A stretch of DNA of 7,481 nt. Origin: Microbacteriaceae bacterium. GTDB taxonomy: Bacteria > Actinomycetota > Actinomycetes > Actinomycetales > Microbacteriaceae. Position 1 is the stretch's first letter; the number at the start of each line of letters is the position of its first letter. Positions 1 through 5,737 of this stretch are shown here, piece by piece. The stretch lies in contig JAGIAU010000106.1 of the NCBI GenBank assembly GCA_017744755.1, positions 1 through 7,481 on the forward strand. Reading direction: 5' to 3'. The notes under the pieces were generated by a model that was not told the origin of the DNA, made no database searches, and saw nothing but the letters and a program-made list of their open reading frames with translations. The translations under genes and the position numbers were made by a program.

Positions 1-259
1 GGTCCACACCGAGACCCTCCAGCGTGCCGTCGAGGAGCACGAGATGCTCCCCGAGGCTTGGCAGCAGGCCTCGACCCTCAGCGACTGGCGCATCCGCCTG
101 ACCCCGCGGTGTGCCAGGGCGCTCCTGGAGACCATCGAGGCCGTGATCGAGGACATCGAGGAGGACCCGGCGGAGGCGCCGGGGGCCGAGTTCTACCGGG
201 TCGTCCTGCACGCCTTCCCCCAGCCGGGGATCATCGCGACGCGAGAGCCGCAACGGTGA
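1..259 (+). CDS. ArsR-like winged-helix transcriptional regulator, C-terminal part
   Basis: The gene runs in from the left edge; the open frame begins at base 2 and gives about 85 residues, ending ...PGIIATREPQR with a TGA stop. The visible part is the region after the DNA-binding domain. A stretch with WRIRLTPRCARALLETIEAVIEDIEED is the helix usual in actinobacterial ArsR/winged-helix proteins, which carry a short alpha/beta C-terminal domain of the LTPEEA...LVE type. The winged helix itself lies outside the window, so the family call rests on this tail and on the neighbour. The stop codon overlaps the GTG start of an MFS transporter by four bases (GTGA), which implies co-transcription and translational coupling. 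A regulator fused in an operon with an exporter usually senses or controls that exporter's substrate response; the ligand cannot be told. An internal ATG at 44 is in frame but is not the true start. Confidence 0.62.
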   Translation, partial: VHTETLQRAVEEHEMLPEAWQQASTLSDWRIRLTPRCARALLETIEAVIEDIEEDPAEAPGAEFYRVVLHAFPQPGIIATREPQR

Positions 260-1491
260 GGCGGCACCTGCCGCTGCTCGGCTGGCTCGCCGCCTCGGCG
301 GTCTCGCTCACCGGGACCAGGGTGTCGATGATCGCACTCCCCTGGTTCGTGCTCACCACCACGGGCAGTCCGACGCTGACCGGCCTCGTCGCGCTCGCCG
401 AGATGGCGCCGCTCGTGACGCTCAAGGTCCTCAGCGGACCGATCATCGATCGGCTGGGGCCGCGGCGCGTCGCCGTCGTCTGCGACGCCGCGAGCCTCGT
501 CGCGGTCGGCGCCATCCCGCTGCTGCACGGCCTCGGCGCCCTGCCGCTCTGGTCCCTCCTGACGCTCGTCGCGATCGCCGGGGCGCTGCGGGGTCCTGGC
601 GATGCGGCGAAGCACGCGATGGCCCCGTTCATCGCCGAGCACGCGAACGCGCCGATCGAGCGGGTGACCGGACTCGAGTCGACGATCGAGCGCGCCGCCG
701 GCATGCTCGGCGCCGCGCTCGCCGGGGTCCTCATCGCCGCGATCGGGGCCGCCGAGGCGCTCTGGCTCGACGCGCTCGGCTTCGGCGTCTCCGCGCTCGT
801 GCTCGCCTGGACGACGCGCCCGCTGTCCGGACCGGTGCCCGCGGAGACCGGGGAGCGCGACGCCCCCTACCGGACACGGCTCCACGAGGGGTGGCGCTTC
901 CTCCGCCGCGACCGGGTGCTGCTCGGCATCGCGCTCATGGTCGCCGCCACGAACCTCTTCGACACCGCCTACTTCAGCGTGCTCATGCCGGTCTGGGCCG
1001 ACGAGCCCGGACGCGGGCCGGCACTGCTCGGTCTGCTCCTCGCCATCGCTGGGGGATGCTCGGCGCTCGGGTCGGTCGCGGCATCGATCTGGGCCGCGCG
1101 ACTGCCCCGGTACGTCGTCTTCCTCGTCGCCTTCCTCATCGCCGGCGCACCGCGATTCGTCGCGCTCGCCCTCGACATCCCCCTCGCCGGCGTCATCGCA
1201 GTGATCGCCGCCGGCGGCCTCGCCGCCGGCTTCCTCAACCCGATCCTCGGCGCGGTCATCTTCGAACGGATCCCCGCCCCGCTCGTCGGCAGGGTGAGCT
1301 CCCTGATCAACGCGATGGCGTTCGCCCTGATGCCCCTCGGCGGCCTGCTCGCCGGAGCCCTGATCAGCGGCTTCGGCCTGCCGATCGCGATGCTCGCCAT
1401 CGCCGCCGGATACTTCTGCGTCACGATCCTTCCGGCGCTCGATCCGCGCTGGCGCGAGATGGACCGGCGGAGCACGGTCCACGCGAGCTGA
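256..1491 (+). CDS. MFS transporter (probable drug/metabolite efflux)
   Basis: This is an integral membrane secondary transporter of 411 residues, the usual length for a 12-helix MFS exporter. The chosen start is the GTG at 256, overlapping the regulator's stop (GTGA). It gives MRRHLPLLGWLAASAVSLTG, whose first helix begins at once. The frame is also open further upstream, but that part reads as arginine/proline-rich nonsense in the shadow of the regulator. MFS motif A, GPIIDRLGPRR, sits at about residues 61-71 between helices 2 and 3. A charged central loop lies around residues 190-215 (PAETGERDAPYRTRLHEGW), separating two six-helix halves, and the tail is short and polar (WREMDRRSTVHAS). 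No periplasmic or substrate domain is seen. By context it is likely controlled by the ArsR-type regulator just upstream. It resembles the MFS_1/MFS_3 exporters; the substrate is unknown. Confidence 0.88.
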   Translation: MRRHLPLLGWLAASAVSLTGTRVSMIALPWFVLTTTGSPTLTGLVALAEMAPLVTLKVLSGPIIDRLGPRRVAVVCDAASLVAVGAIPLLHGLGALPLWSLLTLVAIAGALRGPGDAAKHAMAPFIAEHANAPIERVTGLESTIERAAGMLGAALAGVLIAAIGAAEALWLDALGFGVSALVLAWTTRPLSGPVPAETGERDAPYRTRLHEGWRFLRRDRVLLGIALMVAATNLFDTAYFSVLMPVWADEPGRGPALLGLLLAIAGGCSALGSVAASIWAARLPRYVVFLVAFLIAGAPRFVALALDIPLAGVIAVIAAGGLAAGFLNPILGAVIFERIPAPLVGRVSSLINAMAFALMPLGGLLAGALISGFGLPIAMLAIAAGYFCVTILPALDPRWREMDRRSTVHAS

Positions 1492-1501
1492 GCCGGGAAC
1501 G

Positions 1502-1515
1502 CGCGCTGCAGCGCG
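1502..1515. repeat. 14-bp perfect palindrome between convergent genes
   Basis: CGCGCTGCAGCGCG is a perfect palindrome lying 10 bases after the MFS stop and 12 bases before the benE stop, in a 36-bp convergent gap. It could help end transcription from both sides, but it has no loop bases and no T-run follows on either strand. A terminator role is only a possibility, and short GC palindromes are expected by chance at this GC content. Confidence 0.25.
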
Positions 1516-1527
1516 TCGTCCTCCCGA

Positions 1528-2700
1528 CTAGGCCGGCCCGCGCCGGAAGCCCACCAGCACCGTGCGGACCACGAGGCCGACGACGAGCGCCCAGAACGCG
1601 GCGCTGACGCCCGCGACCGCGATGCCGGAAGCGGCGACGAGGAAGGTCGCGGCCGCGGGGATGCGTTCTGCGGGCTCCTCGATCGCCTGCGAGACCGCGG
1701 CGGCGAAGGTCGCGATGAGGGCGAGCCCCGCGACCGCCGGGACGACGCCGGCCGGGGCGAGCAGCACGACCGCGCCGAACGCCGCCGAGCCGATGCCGAG
1801 GACGATGACGCCGATCCCGGAGGTGACGCTCGCGATCCAGCGACGGGAGCGGTCCTCCCCCGCCTCCGGTCCGGCCGCGAGCGCGGCGCTGATCGCGGCG
1901 AGGTTGATGGCGTGGCCGCCCGCCGGCGCGCCGAGCAGCGTCCCGATGCCCGTGACGACCATCGAGGCGCGCCAGGGCGCCTCGTAGCCGAAGGAGCGCA
2001 TGACGGCGACGCCTGGGACGTTCTGCGAGGCCATCGTGACGAGCCAGAGCGGCAGGGCGATGCCGAGGGTCGCGCCGAGCGACCAGCCCGGCATCGTGAG
2101 CTCGACGACCGGGACGAACGCGCTCGGATCGACCGCCGATCCGGTCGTCACGAGGTGGATCGCGATCACCGCGACCGCGGTCGCGAAGGCGAGCGGCACG
2201 GCCCAGCGCGACAGGAACCGCAGCGCGACGAGCCAGACGAGCACGACGGGGAGCACGGCCCAGGGGTTCGCGACGGCGCCCGTGATCGGGCCGAGGCACA
2301 ACGGCAGCAGCACGCCGGCGAGCATCGCCTGCGCGATGGAGCGCGGGATCGCGGCGATGAGCCGCCCGAGCGGCGTCACGAGACCCGTGAGCATGATGAG
2401 CACGCCGGTGACGAGGAACGCGCCGACCGCGGCCGGCCAGCCGCCCTCGACCGGTCCCGTCGCGGCGAGCAGTGCGGCGCCCGGCGTCGACCAGGCGACC
2501 GTGACCGGCAGCCGGGTCCACAGCGCGAGGCCGATCGACGCGAGGCCCATCGTGACGCTCACCGCGAGGAGGCCGCTCGCCGCCTGCGCATGCGTCGCGC
2601 CGACCCCGGTGAGGCCCGCCAGCACGACGGCGAACGCGCCCGTGAAGCCGACGAGCGCCGTGACGACGCCCGCCGCGATCGGCCGGGACGCTGTGCTCAT
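1528..2700 (-). CDS. benE: BenE-family benzoate/H+ symporter-like protein
   Basis: This polytopic membrane protein of 390 residues matches the length of BenE/YdcO family members (about 390-400). Nearly the whole chain is hydrophobic helices. The family signature is clear: residues 223-239 read TMASQNVPGVAVMRSFG. It is followed by GAPAGGHAINLAAISAALAAG (257-277) and a PEAGEDRSRRWIASV segment, which lines up with the PEA...D...RW region of E. coli YdcO. Characterised members import benzoate with protons; many homologues have no proven substrate, and no benzoate degradation gene is visible nearby, so the symbol reflects family only. The ATG at 2700 (MSTASRPIAAG) starts just before the first helix. 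The frame stays open to 3099 but would overlap the divergent gene with low-complexity sequence. A GGGAG lies 12 bases upstream, rather far for a ribosome-binding site. It is divergent from the TMEM175-like gene (49-bp gap) and convergent with the MFS gene. Confidence 0.85.
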   Translation of the reverse strand: MSTASRPIAAGVVTALVGFTGAFAVVLAGLTGVGATHAQAASGLLAVSVTMGLASIGLALWTRLPVTVAWSTPGAALLAATGPVEGGWPAAVGAFLVTGVLIMLTGLVTPLGRLIAAIPRSIAQAMLAGVLLPLCLGPITGAVANPWAVLPVVLVWLVALRFLSRWAVPLAFATAVAVIAIHLVTTGSAVDPSAFVPVVELTMPGWSLGATLGIALPLWLVTMASQNVPGVAVMRSFGYEAPWRASMVVTGIGTLLGAPAGGHAINLAAISAALAAGPEAGEDRSRRWIASVTSGIGVIVLGIGSAAFGAVVLLAPAGVVPAVAGLALIATFAAAVSQAIEEPAERIPAAATFLVAASGIAVAGVSAAFWALVVGLVVRTVLVGFRRGPA

Positions 2701-2737
2701 CGGCCGATCACGCTCCCGCTCACGACATCCATGCTGG

Positions 2738-2743
2738 CAGAGT
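2738..2743 (+). promoter_or_regulatory. Possible -10 box, leaderless start of TMEM175-like gene
   Basis: CAGAGT lies six bases before the ATG at 2750, the same spacing as the better TAGGCT and TAGAGT boxes of two other genes in this window. It lacks the first T of TANNNT. There is no Shine-Dalgarno sequence before this ATG, which favours a leaderless transcript. No -35 box is convincing. Confidence 0.35.
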
Positions 2744-2749
2744 GTCGGC

Positions 2750-3403
2750 ATGACGCGGGCAGAGGGGCAGGCGGAGGAACGCGCCGAGCGGCCGGGCAGC
2801 GGGTCGCCGCGGCGGCTCGAGGCGCTCATCGACGGGGCGTTCGCGATCGTCATGACGATCGTCGTGCTCGAGATCGAGCCGCCGGAGGGTCCGCCGGGCG
2901 AGTTCCCCGTGCAGCTCGCCGCGCTCGCGCCGACGATCTGGACCTTCGCGCTCGTCTTCGTGACGCTCGGCGCCCTGTGGTTCGGGAACCGCACGCAGAG
3001 CGGCCTCGTGGGCCGGGCCGACCACCCCCTCACCTGGCTCAACCTCCTGCTCGTCGGCCTCGTCGCCCTCGTGCCCTTCTCGGCCCGCTTCCTCATCACC
3101 TACCCGGCCGACCGGACGGCGGTGCTGTGGTTCGCCGCGCACTTCACGGTGATCTATCTCGTGCACGGCGCCGCCTGGCTCTACGCGAGCCTCCGACCCG
3201 AGCTGCTGCGCGCGGGGCTGAGCGAGGCGTTCCTCCGGCGGTCGCGCCTGGCGACGTTCGTCCCCGCCGCCGTCTACGCGGTCGCCACGGGACTCGCGGC
3301 GATCTCCGCGATCGCGGGCATCGTCGCCTCCCTCGTCGTCCCAGTGCTGCTCGTGTCCGGCCTGTTCTACCGCGGTCTCGCGCGGATCCACGCCCGGTCC
3401 TGA
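2750..3403 (+). CDS. TMEM175/DUF1211 family potassium channel-like membrane protein
   Basis: The 217-residue protein matches the length of bacterial TMEM175 (DUF1211) proteins, which form six-helix subunits of K+-permeable channels in the plasma membrane. The hallmark first helix is seen at residues 22-42: RLEALIDGAFAIVMT followed by IVVLEI. This corresponds to the family's RxxxFSDGVFAIxxTLL...L element, with LID in place of FSD. Further family features are WFGNRTQSGLVGRAD (77-91), LTWLNLLLVGLVALVPF (94-110), a mid-protein helix ending VIYLVHGAAWLYAS, and a last helix pair at about 168-207. The N-terminal 20 residues are polar and charged. The ATG at 2750 is chosen because it precedes the motif by a short tail; the open frame upstream is antisense to benE. 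No Shine-Dalgarno is visible, so the start may be leaderless. The next gene follows after 56 bases but has its own probable promoter. Confidence 0.85.
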   Translation: MTRAEGQAEERAERPGSGSPRRLEALIDGAFAIVMTIVVLEIEPPEGPPGEFPVQLAALAPTIWTFALVFVTLGALWFGNRTQSGLVGRADHPLTWLNLLLVGLVALVPFSARFLITYPADRTAVLWFAAHFTVIYLVHGAAWLYASLRPELLRAGLSEAFLRRSRLATFVPAAVYAVATGLAAISAIAGIVASLVVPVLLVSGLFYRGLARIHARS

Positions 3404-3418
3404 GCGGCCGCCGGCCGC
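3404..3418 (+). terminator. Small GC hairpin directly after the TMEM175-like gene
   Basis: GCGGCC-GCC-GGCCGC starts on the base after the TGA stop: six G-C pairs closing a three-base loop. There is no T-run after it, so it is at best a weak or actinobacterial-type terminator or a 3'-end stabiliser. Chance occurrence in this GC-rich gap is possible. Confidence 0.35.
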
Positions 3419-3447
3419 GCCGCCCGCTTCCCGCCAGTCGCCCGTCC

Positions 3448-3453
3448 TAGGCT
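3448..3453 (+). promoter_or_regulatory. -10 box (TAGGCT) of a probable leaderless promoter for the RNB ribonuclease
   Basis: TAGGCT fits the actinobacterial -10 consensus TANNNT and ends six bases before the ATG at 3460, so transcription would begin at or next to the A of the start codon. No Shine-Dalgarno sequence lies in between (GGCGGC only). A clear -35 box is not seen, which is common for such promoters. Confidence 0.6.
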
Positions 3454-3459
3454 GGCGGC

Positions 3460-4899
3460 ATGGTCGCCCGCCGCGCATGGCTGTCGCCGACGGCGGCGCA
3501 GTCCGAGCTCGCCGACTCGCTCCGGGCGCTCCGCACGTCCATGAAGCTGCCCTCCGGATTCCCGGCAGCAGCCGAGGCCGAGGCCGCCGCGGCCGCCGAT
3601 CGACTCGCCGCGCTCACCCCCGGGGAGGAGCGCGCCGACCTGCGCGACCTCGAGCTCCTCACGATCGACCCTGCGGGCTCGATGGACCTCGACCAGGCCG
3701 TGCACCTGAGGCGTCGCGGCGACGGCTACCTGTTGCACTACGCGATCGCCGACCTCACGGCCGCCGTCGCGCCCGGCGGCGCGCTCGATGCCGAGACACG
3801 TCGGCGCGGGCAGACGCTCTACGCCCCCGACGGCAGCGTCCCGCTGCACCCGCGCGTGCTCTCCGCCGGGGCGGCCAGCCTCCTGCCCGGGCAGGAGCGC
3901 GCCGCCTACGTGTGGCGCTTCGCGCTCGACGCGGAGGGGCGGGCGCTGTCGACCGAGCTGGTCCGCGGCATCGTGCGCTCTCGCGCCCGCTGGGCCTACG
4001 ACGAGGCGCAGGCGGCGATCGACAGACAGAACGCCCCGGAGACGCTCGCGCTCCTCGCCGAGCTCGGCCCCCTGCGCAAGGCGCTCGAGGCGGCGCGCGG
4101 CGGCGCGAGCCTCGGGGCGCCCGAGGAGGAGGTGACGGTCGGACCGCAGGGCTACGGGATCGTCCGCCGCGTCCCGCTGCCGGTCGAGGACTGGAACGCG
4201 CAGGTCTCGCTCCTGACCGGCATGGCCGCCGCGGAGCTGCAGCTCGCCGCCGGGATCGGCCTGCTGCGCACGATGCCGCCCGCGGAGCCCGAGACGCTCG
4301 CGGCGTTCCGGGCGCAGGCGGCGCGGCTCGGGCATCCCTGGCCCGAGAGCGTCGACTACGGCGAGTACTTGCGCGAGCTCCCGCACGAGGATCCGCGGGC
4401 CGCCGCGATCCTGCAGGCCGCCGCGGCGCTGTACCGGGGCGCGGGCTACGAGGCCTTCGACGGCACGCCGCCCGAGCAGCCGGTGCAGGCCGCGATCGGA
4501 GCGCCGTACGCGCACGCGACCGCGCCGCTACGGCGGCTCGCCGACCGCTGGGTGCTCGCGATCTGCGCCGCCGTGGCGGCCGGGCGGGAGGTGCCCGACT
4601 GGGCGCGTTCCTCGCTCGCGGAGCTGCCCGCGATCATGCGCGAGTCGGGCTCGCTCGCCGGACGGCTCGAGGCCGGCGCCGTCGACCGGGTCGAGGCGGC
4701 GCTGCTCAGCAGCCGGATCGGCGAGGCGTTCGACGCGGTCGTCATCGCGACGACGGCCTCCTCGGCTCGGGTGCAGATCGCGGAGCCCTTCGTGACGACG
4801 ACGATCCCGGGCGCCCAGGCGGCGCCGGGCGAGGTCGTCCGGGTGCGCGTCGACGGCGCCGACATCGCTGCGGGCGCCGTCGAGCTGCACGTGCTGTAG
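3460..4899 (+). CDS. RNB-domain exoribonuclease (RNase II/R family)
   Basis: This 479-residue cytoplasmic 3'-to-5' hydrolytic RNase is predicted to take part in RNA turnover. The RNB catalytic core runs from about residue 60 to 375. The metal-binding motif is TIDPAGSMDLDQA (68-80): D70, D76 and D78 match E. coli RNase II D201, D207 and D209, while the fourth acidic position (D210) is Q79. Further RNB features are YLLHYAIADLTAAV (90-103), RWAYDEAQ (177-184), DWNAQVSLLTGMAAAEL (244-260) and HATAPLRRLADRWV (352-365), the counterpart of the TSPIRRYxDL motif with its RNA-contacting arginines. Only about 60 residues precede the RNB core, so the cold-shock domains of classical RNase II/R are absent. 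The last 60 residues (421-479) look like a degenerate OB/S1-type beta domain. This compact form is common in actinobacteria. The ATG at 3460 is set by the leaderless -10 box TAGGCT. It is convergent with padR. Confidence 0.88.
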   Translation: MVARRAWLSPTAAQSELADSLRALRTSMKLPSGFPAAAEAEAAAAADRLAALTPGEERADLRDLELLTIDPAGSMDLDQAVHLRRRGDGYLLHYAIADLTAAVAPGGALDAETRRRGQTLYAPDGSVPLHPRVLSAGAASLLPGQERAAYVWRFALDAEGRALSTELVRGIVRSRARWAYDEAQAAIDRQNAPETLALLAELGPLRKALEAARGGASLGAPEEEVTVGPQGYGIVRRVPLPVEDWNAQVSLLTGMAAAELQLAAGIGLLRTMPPAEPETLAAFRAQAARLGHPWPESVDYGEYLRELPHEDPRAAAILQAAAALYRGAGYEAFDGTPPEQPVQAAIGAPYAHATAPLRRLADRWVLAICAAVAAGREVPDWARSSLAELPAIMRESGSLAGRLEAGAVDRVEAALLSSRIGEAFDAVVIATTASSARVQIAEPFVTTTIPGAQAAPGEVVRVRVDGADIAAGAVELHVL

Positions 4900-4920
4900 C
4901 GCGTTCTCTCTCCCCGCCCG

Positions 4921-4970
4921 CGCTCCCCTGCGCTCCCCTGCGCTCCCCTGCGCTCCCCTGCGCTCCCCCG
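4921..4970 (+). repeat. 10-bp C-rich tandem repeat, five copies
   Basis: The unit CGCTCCCCTG occurs four times exactly (4921-4960), followed by a fifth copy with one change (CGCTCCCCCG). It begins 21 bases after the RNB stop codon, preceded by a pyrimidine-rich run (TTCTCTCTCCCC). In the ribonuclease transcript each unit is 60 % C, 20 % G and free of A. This composition resembles a Rho-loading (rut) region, with a C-rich stretch every 10 bases. No coding frame crosses it convincingly. It may equally be an unstable simple repeat with no role. Confidence 0.9.
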
Positions 4971-4973
4971 CCG

Positions 4974-5030
4974 CGAGCGTGCAGTTGCTGCCCCTCGCGG
5001 AACGCCGAAGCGGCATCAACTGCACACTCG
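4974..5030. repeat. 57-bp imperfect inverted repeat between convergent genes
   Basis: The left arm 4974-4992 (CGAGCGTGCAGTTGCTGCC) pairs with the right arm 5012-5030 (GGCATCAACTGCACACTCG) at 17 of 19 positions, enclosing a 19-base spacer. It sits between the ends of the ribonuclease gene and padR, so it could stop transcription from either side. No T-run follows on either strand, so a classical Rho-independent terminator is not supported. A REP-like dispersed element is the main alternative. Confidence 0.75.
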
Positions 5031-5074
5031 TGAAAGGGCGACGCCAGGGCTGCGCGCCCGGGCGGCGGCGGCGA

Positions 5075-5635
5075 CTACTCGGCGAGGATGAGGTACAGCG
5101 CCTTGCGCGTCGCGTCGAGCTGCTCGGCGGCGGCGGCGCGCTGCGCGTCGGTCGCGGCATGGCGGAACTGACCGAGGACGGCCATGAGCCTGCCGGCGCT
5201 CTCCATGAGCGCGCGGGCGGCGTCGCTGGGACGCTGCGCGGTCGCCCAGGAGGCGAGCTCCTCGGCGTGCTCCGCCGTGTAGGCGCGGCCCTCCTCGGTG
5301 AGCGCGTACTCGGTCTTGCGACCCTCGCCGGTCGGCGCGATGAGCCCCTCGTCGACGAGCTGCTGGAGCGTCGGGTAGACCGAGCCGGGGCTCGGCGTCC
5401 AGGCGCCCTCGGTCTGCTCGCCGATGGCCTTCATGATGCCGTAGCCGTTCACGGCCTCGACGCCATCGGCGGCGAGGATCGCGAGGATGGCGGCGCGGAC
5501 ATCGCCCTTCGGGCGGCGGCGGGGACCGAACGGCGGGAAGCCGGGGAACTCGCCGCCCCGGCCGAAGCCCGGGAACTCGGCGCGGTGGAGCGGGTGGTCG
5601 TGGTGCGGGTGCTGGTGGATCTGGTGGTGACGCAT
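5075..5635 (-). CDS. PadR-family transcriptional regulator with His-rich N-terminus
   Basis: This is a 186-residue cytoplasmic DNA-binding regulator. The PadR winged helix spans about residues 44-117: GDVRAAILAILAADG, NGYGIMKAIGEQTEGAW, then the diagnostic SPGSVYPTLQQLVDEGLI (82-99) and GRKTEYALTEEGRAY. A coiled C-terminal region (120-186) is expected for dimerisation. The first 40 residues are unusual: eight histidines in residues 3-17 (H3, H4, H7, H9, H11, H12, H14, H17), followed by EFPGFGRGGEFPGFPPFGPRR. His-rich tails occur in a number of actinobacterial PadR proteins and could bind metal or haem, which is inference. The ATG at 5635 is supported by GAAAGG seven bases upstream and by a promoter with two dyads. 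PadR proteins usually repress their own gene and a nearby transporter or efflux gene, but no such partner is in the window; the neighbour is ispG on the same strand, 102 bases upstream. Confidence 0.88.
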   Translation of the reverse strand: MRHHQIHQHPHHDHPLHRAEFPGFGRGGEFPGFPPFGPRRRPKGDVRAAILAILAADGVEAVNGYGIMKAIGEQTEGAWTPSPGSVYPTLQQLVDEGLIAPTGEGRKTEYALTEEGRAYTAEHAEELASWATAQRPSDAARALMESAGRLMAVLGQFRHAATDAQRAAAAEQLDATRKALYLILAE

Positions 5636-5642
5636 GTGGGAA

Positions 5643-5648
5643 CCTTTC
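5643..5648 (-). promoter_or_regulatory. Ribosome-binding site of padR
   Basis: GAAAGG on the minus strand, seven bases before the ATG at 5635. It supports this start, which keeps the histidine-rich N-terminus in the protein. Confidence 0.6.
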
Positions 5649-5660
5649 GAAGAAGATGGC

Positions 5661-5677
5661 TCGCAGAACTTCTGCGA
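5661..5677. promoter_or_regulatory. 17-bp perfect dyad at the padR transcription start
   Basis: TCGCAGAA-C-TTCTGCGA is a perfect inverted repeat with 8-bp arms and one central base. Given the -10 box at 5685-5690, transcription should start near 5678, so the dyad covers roughly +1 to +17. It may be an operator (autorepression by PadR is typical of the family) or a 5' hairpin on the mRNA. No binding evidence is available. Confidence 0.55.
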
Positions 5678-5684
5678 TGCGTCA

Positions 5685-5713
5685 ACGATATATCGCTAAT
5701 GTTCGGATGTCAA
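5685..5713 (-). promoter_or_regulatory. padR promoter (TTGACA-N17-TATCGT) with overlapping dyad
   Basis: On the minus strand a consensus -35 TTGACA (5708-5713) is followed after 17 bases by TATCGT (5685-5690), which matches TATAAT at four of six positions. The 10-bp palindrome CGATATATCG (5686-5695) overlaps the -10 box and is a plausible operator. This is the only markedly AT-rich stretch of the window, and it separates padR from ispG, so padR need not depend on ispG transcription. Confidence 0.7.
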
Positions 5714-5737
5714 TACCCGATCCGCGGGGAGAACGCG

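Noticed and set aside
193..1482. A 429-codon minus-strand open frame
   Set aside because: It is antisense to the MFS transporter and consists of charged low-complexity sequence (Glu/Arg/Gly/Asp) with no domain.
1502..1515. Bidirectional intrinsic terminator between the MFS gene and benE
   Set aside because: The palindrome is short, has no loop bases and no T-run on either side; kept only as a low-confidence repeat.
2701..3099. N-terminal extension of benE to an ATG at 3099
   Set aside because: It would be antisense to the TMEM175-like gene, is low-complexity and lies outside the family length; the 390-residue form from 2700 fits BenE/YdcO.
1912..3450. Long plus-strand frames across benE and the TMEM175-like gene, including upstream extension of the latter to 2000
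   Set aside because: They read antisense to benE; only the part from the ATG at 2750 shows the TMEM175 motif and membrane helices.
4921..4970. CRISPR array
   Set aside because: The repeats are contiguous 10-mers without spacers, and no cas gene is near.
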